The notes under the pieces: generated by a model | What the model saw: only the letters and a program-made list of their open reading frames with translations | The model's database searches: none | Told to the model about the DNA's origin: nothing | Made by a program: the position numbers and the translations under genes | NCBI GenBank assembly: GCA_007125435.1 | Contig: SLDF01000080.1 | Span: 1-16,622 of the forward strand | Reading direction: 5' to 3' | Source of the DNA: Saprospiraceae bacterium | GTDB lineage: Bacteria > Bacteroidota > Bacteroidia > Chitinophagales > Saprospiraceae | Length of the DNA: 16,622 nucleotides | Shown here: positions 14,155 through 16,622 of the stretch, one piece after another | Numbering within the stretch: the first letter of the stretch is position 1 | Layout: the number at the start of each line of letters is the position of its first letter

Positions 14155-16200
14155 TCAGCTTTGATCTAGTTTTTTGACCATTGTCAATATGGTAGCTATG
14201 GCGACAGTTTCATTGGTTTCGTCATAGACATCTACCAAAAACTTGACGATACCCTTTGCCACGTCATCTTCGGAGCGTTTTTCTTGATCTACTTTTTCTT
14301 TAACAGTGAATTTGACACCTATGGTCATGCCGGGGTATACAGGTTTTGTAAATCTGCATTCCTCTATACCATAGTTGAGCAACACAGGGCCCTTAGCAGG
14401 ATCGACGAAGAGACCTGCTGCTTTTGACAATACAAAATATCCATGTGCCACTCTCCCTTCGAATATGGTGCCCTCCAGGCTTGTCGTATCCATATGCGCA
14501 TAGAAATTGTCTCCACTCACATTGGCAAAGTTGACAATATCTGCTTCTGTCACGGTGTGCTTATGGGTGATGACCGTCTGACCGACTTCGAGTTCTTCAA
14601 AGTGTTTTCTGAATGGATGCTGGCCAGGATCTTTGAATGTGCCACCGACTTGATAGACACCGGTTACTTCTGTGATGGTAGTCGGACTGCCTTGGATGGC
14701 GCATCTTTGCATGTAGTGCTTCACACCTCGCATGCCACCCATTTCTTCTCCACCACCTGCTCTTCCCGGACCTCCATGGACGAGTAAAGGCATTGGTGAA
14801 CCATGTCCTGTGCTTTCCTTAGCACTTTCTCTATTGAGTATCAATATACGGCCGTGATGTGTGGCTGAGCCCATGACATATTCAGTAGCTAAGGCTTCAT
14901 CGGCAGTGACTATCGAAGACACGAGAGAGCCTTTACCCATATTGGCCAGGCGAATGGCCTCTGCCGTATCTGTGTAGGGTAGGATGGTGCTTACAGGACC
15001 GAAAGCTTCGACCTCATGAACATCTGTATACTTAAACGGCTGTGGCTGAAACATCAATACCGGAGGTAGGAATGCTCCTTTTTCTTTGTCTGCGCCTATG
15101 ACTTCAAAGGCCTCCATATCACCATAGACCCACTCGCTGTGTTGCTTGAGCCTTTCTATAGAGGCTGCGACTTCTTTGATTTGGTCTTTACCTGCCAGAG
15201 CACCCATCCTTACGCCTTCAGCTTGAGGGTTGCCTATAGTTGTCTTTGAAAGTGCCTTAGAAAGTGAAATTTTGACGTCTTCTACATATTGCTCAGGCAC
15301 GATGACTCTCCTGATGGCGGTACACTTTTGTCCGCACTTGACTGTCATTTCTTTTTTCACTTCTTTGATGAAGAGGTCAAACTCTTCAGTGCCCGGAGCG
15401 GCATCAAGACCCAGTATAGAACAATTCAATGAGTCTGCTTCCATATTAAAAGGTACGGCTTCTTCGATGATGCGCTTGTGACTTTTAAGCATTCTGCCTG
15501 TGTCAGCTGAGCCCGTAAAGGTGACCACATCTTGTGACTCTACAAAGTCGAGTAAATTTCGCGCACTGCCACAGATGAGCTGGAGTGCACCATCGGGTAG
15601 TATGCCTGAAGCTATGATGTCCTTCACCATGGCCTCTGTGAGAAATGAAGATACGGTTGCTGGCTTTACCACAGCAGGTACGCCGGCAAGTAAATTGACA
15701 GCTATCTTCTCTAGCATGCCCCATATGGGGAAGTTGAAGGCATTGATGTGAACAGCGACACCGGCTTTTGGTACCATAATATGGTGTCCTATAAATGAAC
15801 CACCTTTAGATAATGGCGCCATTTCTCCATCTACATAAAATGGCTTGTCCGGAAACTTCCTGCGCAGGCTGGCATTGGCAAATAAATTGCCTATACCGCC
15901 TTCTATGTCTATCCACGAATCTACTTTGGTCGCTCCGGTTCTGAAACTGATAGGGTAATACTTGTCTTTGATACCGTAGAGGTGAAGGGCTAGAGCCTTG
16001 AGCATACGTCCTCGCTCTTGAAACGTCATTTTTCTTAGCGCTGGATTGCCTACATTTCTACCATACTGAAGTACAGCCTCCACATCGATCCCTTTAGTAT
16101 TGGACTCTGCTACGACTTCACCAGTCACAGCATCGTATAATAATTGTCCTGTACCATCTCCTGTGACCCAATTGCCACAAACGTAATTGCCTAATTTCAT
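14155..16200 (-). CDS. paaZ: Bifunctional oxepin-CoA hydrolase / semialdehyde dehydrogenase PaaZ
   Basis: PaaZ opens the oxepin-CoA ring in aerobic phenylacetate degradation and oxidises the resulting aldehyde to 3-oxo-5,6-dehydrosuberyl-CoA. The 681 residues match the full E. coli enzyme. Residues 1-~520 are an aldehyde dehydrogenase with PWx-type substrate and cofactor segments (NAFNFPIWG, FTGSADTGR), general base Glu254 (NMEADSLN) and nucleophile Cys293 (GQKCTAIRR). Residues ~535-681 are a MaoC-like (R)-hydratase with the Asp564/His569 dyad in SGDNFYAHMD and the downstream GRVAHGYFVLS. All key residues are present, so both activities are expected. No other paa genes are in the window. A candidate promoter is upstream (16244-16276). 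Proteins of this fusion type also occur without a full pathway, so the physiological substrate may differ. Confidence 0.95.
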   Translation of the reverse strand: MKLGNYVCGNWVTGDGTGQLLYDAVTGEVVAESNTKGIDVEAVLQYGRNVGNPALRKMTFQERGRMLKALALHLYGIKDKYYPISFRTGATKVDSWIDIEGGIGNLFANASLRRKFPDKPFYVDGEMAPLSKGGSFIGHHIMVPKAGVAVHINAFNFPIWGMLEKIAVNLLAGVPAVVKPATVSSFLTEAMVKDIIASGILPDGALQLICGSARNLLDFVESQDVVTFTGSADTGRMLKSHKRIIEEAVPFNMEADSLNCSILGLDAAPGTEEFDLFIKEVKKEMTVKCGQKCTAIRRVIVPEQYVEDVKISLSKALSKTTIGNPQAEGVRMGALAGKDQIKEVAASIERLKQHSEWVYGDMEAFEVIGADKEKGAFLPPVLMFQPQPFKYTDVHEVEAFGPVSTILPYTDTAEAIRLANMGKGSLVSSIVTADEALATEYVMGSATHHGRILILNRESAKESTGHGSPMPLLVHGGPGRAGGGEEMGGMRGVKHYMQRCAIQGSPTTITEVTGVYQVGGTFKDPGQHPFRKHFEELEVGQTVITHKHTVTEADIVNFANVSGDNFYAHMDTTSLEGTIFEGRVAHGYFVLSKAAGLFVDPAKGPVLLNYGIEECRFTKPVYPGMTIGVKFTVKEKVDQEKRSEDDVAKGIVKFLVDVYDETNETVAIATILTMVKKLDQS

Positions 16201-16243
16201 CGTTTAATGTTATTTATTTATTCTATCTATTAAGATATGTCAG

Positions 16244-16276
16244 TTAAAATATCTGGTTGTTTCGAAGGTGTTCAAA
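16244..16276 (-). promoter_or_regulatory. Candidate Bacteroidota promoter of paaZ
   Basis: On the minus strand TTTG (16276-16273) is followed after 21 bases by TATTTTAA (16251-16244). The spacing fits the Bacteroidota -33/-7 promoter, and the -7 box keeps four of six conserved positions. It is 43 bases before the paaZ ATG. Confidence 0.35.
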
Positions 16277-16370
16277 GATAATAAAATATAAATTGTTTTA
16301 TTGTTTTGGATATGACATCTTTAATTTCAAGGAGGATGAAGTACTTACAGATTTTCAAGGTATGTCGCTA

Positions 16371-16470
16371 TGCATCAGCGATGTGAAAGGGTGGCGACGA
16401 CAGGAGTCAGACTCTGCGCAACGATAGTGAAGCGGAGGCCGACCGTCTAGGGAGCCCTGAAACGAGTCTG
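16371..16470 (+). repeat. Dispersed structured repeat, divergent copy 3
   Basis: It starts TGCATCAGCGATGTG like copy 2 and contains CGACGACAGGAG (as in copy 2), GCGCAACGA and GAGGCCGA (as in copy 1), and GAGCCC followed by AAACG. It lacks the shared GGTGATGCCCAAA end but has its own 7-base stem, CAGACTC (16408-16414) with GAGTCTG (16464-16470). The right boundary is uncertain. Confidence 0.55.
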
Positions 16471-16622
16471 AAAATAGCCGTCGTATGATTTAAGTCACAG
16501 CAATTTTGGGCGAGATCGAAGAATAAAAAATACGCGCATAGCCAAGGCTACACTTGATGTCGTCTGAAAAGAGCTAGAGCTTAGAGAATTTTACTTTAGA
16601 CGAGTGCTGAAGAGAGAGCGTA

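Larger units (their letters stand above)
16201..16622. other. Intergenic region at the right end with repeat copy 3
   Basis: No gene is supported in these 422 bases. They hold the paaZ promoter candidate, a perfect AAGGAGG at 16329-16335 directly abutting an ATG with a 16-codon frame that ends inside the repeat, and repeat copy 3. Further right are a TAGCC-AA-GGCTA near-palindrome (16539-16550) and an imperfect inverted repeat, CGTCTGAAAAG (16561-16571) with CTTTAGACG (16594-16602). The window ends before any further gene appears. Confidence 0.55.

Noticed and set aside
13975..14169. Plus-strand frame through repeat copy 2
   Set aside because: It is the complement of the repeat and ends in the paaZ stop region; no protein features.

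Overview
The window looks like Bacteroidota chromosome, most likely from the Saprospiria/Lewinella side of the phylum. This is an inference from gene content: a type IX secretion sorting domain, a Porin_10-type outer-membrane protein, a Bacteroidota-style FabI, few Shine-Dalgarno sequences, and AT-rich gaps with dispersed repeats. No rRNA, tRNA, CRISPR array, integrase or transposase was found.

Layout. Bases 1-482 hold the 3' end of a secreted protein with a C-terminal sorting domain. A repeat-rich gap follows (483-940), then two plus-strand genes: an FMN-reductase-like flavoprotein and a GDSL/SGNH lipoprotein. The second overlaps a possible 26-residue leader ORF. Two small overlapping membrane-protein genes run the other way (2413-2936). 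After an AT-rich gap comes a minus-strand pair, a coiled-coil protein and a two-helix membrane protein with a PspA-like coiled coil. They are divergent from two plus-strand genes, a one-helix membrane protein of unknown function and a Nudix-like protein without a Nudix box. From 6569 to 13888 a minus-strand block reads, in transcription order, hemD (heme synthesis), a GT-C/TPR membrane glycosyltransferase-like gene, recN (DNA repair), fabI (fatty acid synthesis) and a putative porin. The three genes GT-C, recN and fabI are spaced tightly enough to be one operon. The right end carries paaZ, a two-domain enzyme of phenylacetate ring opening, without other paa genes in view.

The most unusual material is intergenic. 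Three copies of one dispersed, apparently structured repeat lie at about 5009-5165 (+), 13996-14112 (-) and 16371-16470 (+). Copies 1 and 2 can close with the same terminal stem and sit 110-150 bases upstream of a gene in the same orientation. A second kind of repeat region at 492-643 combines degenerate heptamers, three GTTTA-bounded modules and a tail that recurs inverted at 8615-8645.

Most genes are housekeeping or recognisable Bacteroidota families. The best candidates for undescribed biology are the PspA-like coiled-coil module (3298-6477) and the structured repeat family.
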